A stretch of DNA of 64,000 nt from contig NZ_LMUS01000006.1 of the NCBI RefSeq assembly GCF_009765835.1, positions 62,001-126,000 of the forward strand, written 5' to 3'. Shown in pieces: positions 63,058 to 64,000 of this stretch. The DNA comes from Granulicella sp. L56. GTDB taxonomy: Bacteria > Acidobacteriota > Terriglobia > Terriglobales > Acidobacteriaceae. The translations under genes were made by a program, and so were the position numbers. Under the pieces are notes generated by a model. The model had not been told where the DNA came from, ran no database searches, and worked only from the letters and a program-made list of their open reading frames with translations. Each line of letters starts with the position of its first letter. Position 1 is the first letter of the stretch.

Positions 63058-64000
63058 ATGATTGATCGGTCAGTTTCTTCATCCATTGAACACTCTCTCG
63101 CTGAGCAAGCCGCTGTCGCTATCATCGGGCCGCGTCAGGTCGGTAAAACAACTCTGGCCAGAGAGATCGCAGACAAGCGTCCAGGGTCACTCTACCTCGA
63201 CCTTGAAACTCGGGAGGATCGAGACAAACTCGCAGAGCCAGCTCTCTTCCTTCGGCAGTACGAGAATAGCCTAGTCGTCCTCGATGAAATCCATCGCGTC
63301 CCGGAACTTTTCAGCTCCCTCCGGGGCATCATTGATCAGGGACGCAGAACGGGTCACGGTAAAGGTCGATTTCTGATTCTGGGGTCGGCCTCGATTGATT
63401 TGCTGCGGCAGTCGAGCGAGAGCCTTGCTGGACGAATTTCCTACATCAATATGGGTCCGTTCAACGTATTAGAGCTGCCTGCCGATGAATCAACGCTCCT
63501 CCAACTTTGGACACGAGGCGGCCTCCCCGGCAGCTATCTCGCTCCAAACGACACGGTGAGCCTGCGATGGCGCGACGACTTTATCCGGACATATCTGGAG
63601 CGGGACGTTCCCCTATTCGGGCCACGTGTGCCGACGGGTGTACTTGAACGCCTCTGGACCATGCTCGCGCATGGGCAAGGGACTCTGCTGAACGCATCTC
63701 GTCTGGCATCTGCGCTTCAAATCACCGCTCCCACCGTACAACGCTATATCGACTTGCTTTCCGATCTGCTGCTCGTCAGACGACTCCAACCATTCCATAA
63801 CAATGCAGGAAAACGTTTGGTGAAATCACCCAAGGTCTATATCAGGGATAGTGGTCTGGTACACGCACTGTTGGGTCTGAAAACTTTCAACGATCTCGCC
63901 GGACATCCAGTGTCGGGTTCCTCTTGGGAAGGCTTCGTTATCGACAATCTGTTGGCCGCCGCGCCTGAGCGCACCGTCGCCAGTTTTTACCGGACAGCAG
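63058..64000 (+). CDS. AAA/DUF4143 ATPase (partial, runs off the right edge)
   Basis: The frame is open from ATG 63058 to the end, 314 codons. Walker A IIGPRQVGKTTLARE, Walker B SLVVLDEIHRVPELFSSLRG, sensor LILGSASIDLL, then the DUF4143 part: RDDFIRTYLERDVPLFG, SRLASALQITAPTVQRYIDL, KSPKVYIRDSGLVHALLG, WEGFVIDNLL. These ATPases are common on accessory DNA and are often linked to stress or toxin-like roles; the target is unknown. Only the last part of the C-terminal nuclease-like domain is missing. Confidence 0.9.
   Translation, partial: MIDRSVSSSIEHSLAEQAAVAIIGPRQVGKTTLAREIADKRPGSLYLDLETREDRDKLAEPALFLRQYENSLVVLDEIHRVPELFSSLRGIIDQGRRTGHGKGRFLILGSASIDLLRQSSESLAGRISYINMGPFNVLELPADESTLLQLWTRGGLPGSYLAPNDTVSLRWRDDFIRTYLERDVPLFGPRVPTGVLERLWTMLAHGQGTLLNASRLASALQITAPTVQRYIDLLSDLLLVRRLQPFHNNAGKRLVKSPKVYIRDSGLVHALLGLKTFNDLAGHPVSGSSWEGFVIDNLLAAAPERTVASFYRTA

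Larger units (their letters stand above)
54286..64000. mobile_element. putative integrative mobilizable element at tRNA-Lys (right end outside window)
   Basis: Starts directly after tRNA-Lys and holds a TIR protein, a broken membrane gene, unknown proteins, an excisionase-like HTH protein, a MobF relaxase, a small relaxosome-type protein and an AAA/DUF4143 ATPase. The spacing between genes is much looser than to the left. No integrase and no repeated tRNA 3' end are seen within the window, so the limits are inferred. Confidence 0.6.

Noticed and set aside
54286..64000. Integrase gene or second tRNA-Lys 3' end in the island
   Set aside because: None was found by eye; the right boundary must be outside the window.

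Overview
The window looks like a chromosomal segment of a soil acidobacterium (Terriglobia/Acidobacteriaceae, close to Edaphobacter, Granulicella or Terriglobus). The reasons are an Oar-like TonB receptor, a hopanoid squalene operon, a TPR-carrying Ser/Thr kinase, hemX-hemA, futalosine-type menaquinone synthesis and dispersed palindromes of the type common in that group. Taxonomy is inferred from gene content only.

Bases 1 to about 54.2 kb are core genome. From left to right: the end of a TonB receptor, a sugar permease and ribokinase; enolase facing a secreted glycine-zipper protein; a Ser/Thr kinase; a Na+/solute symporter; a single-domain response regulator; a cytochrome c maturation run (ccmF, ccmH-like, small coiled-coil protein, secreted protein, htpX, DUF4149, ZIP transporter); ruvX; an ArsR-SRPBCC-SRPBCC operon with a palindromic operator; a GH32 fructosidase; hflX; a decayed cytochrome oxidase remnant; an operon of glutaminyl cyclase, mutS, anmK and an oligopeptide-binding lipoprotein; hemX-hemA, a FecR protein and hemC; a DUF1080 protein; an alcohol dehydrogenase; a TRIC channel; a lolC/AhpD-like/lolD operon; clpC; a frameshifted cupin; a hopanoid precursor operon (dehydrogenase-hpnC-hpnD-hpnE); mlaE-mlaF; a flavin reductase; ftsB; bioY; mqnD; and tRNA-Lys(CTT).

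From the tRNA-Lys gene to the right edge the content changes to accessory genes: a TIR-domain protein, a frameshifted membrane protein, unknown proteins, an excisionase-like HTH protein, a MobF relaxase with a small relaxosome-type gene and a two-TM protein, and an AAA/DUF4143 ATPase cut by the edge. This is read as an integrative mobilizable element in the tRNA-Lys gene. No integrase and no second attachment site are visible.

The most unusual signal is a set of palindromic repeats that lie inside reading frames. One repeat of about 37 bp sits in mutS and lolC, encoding the same peptide (ETHVPESGxGAP), and in the N-terminus of the oligopeptide-binding lipoprotein in another frame. A second type lies elsewhere in mutS, a third at the start of lolD, and a longer element supplies the last codons and stop of hflX. 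Related palindromes occur between genes. They resemble in concept the Rickettsia palindromic elements that insert in frame into genes.
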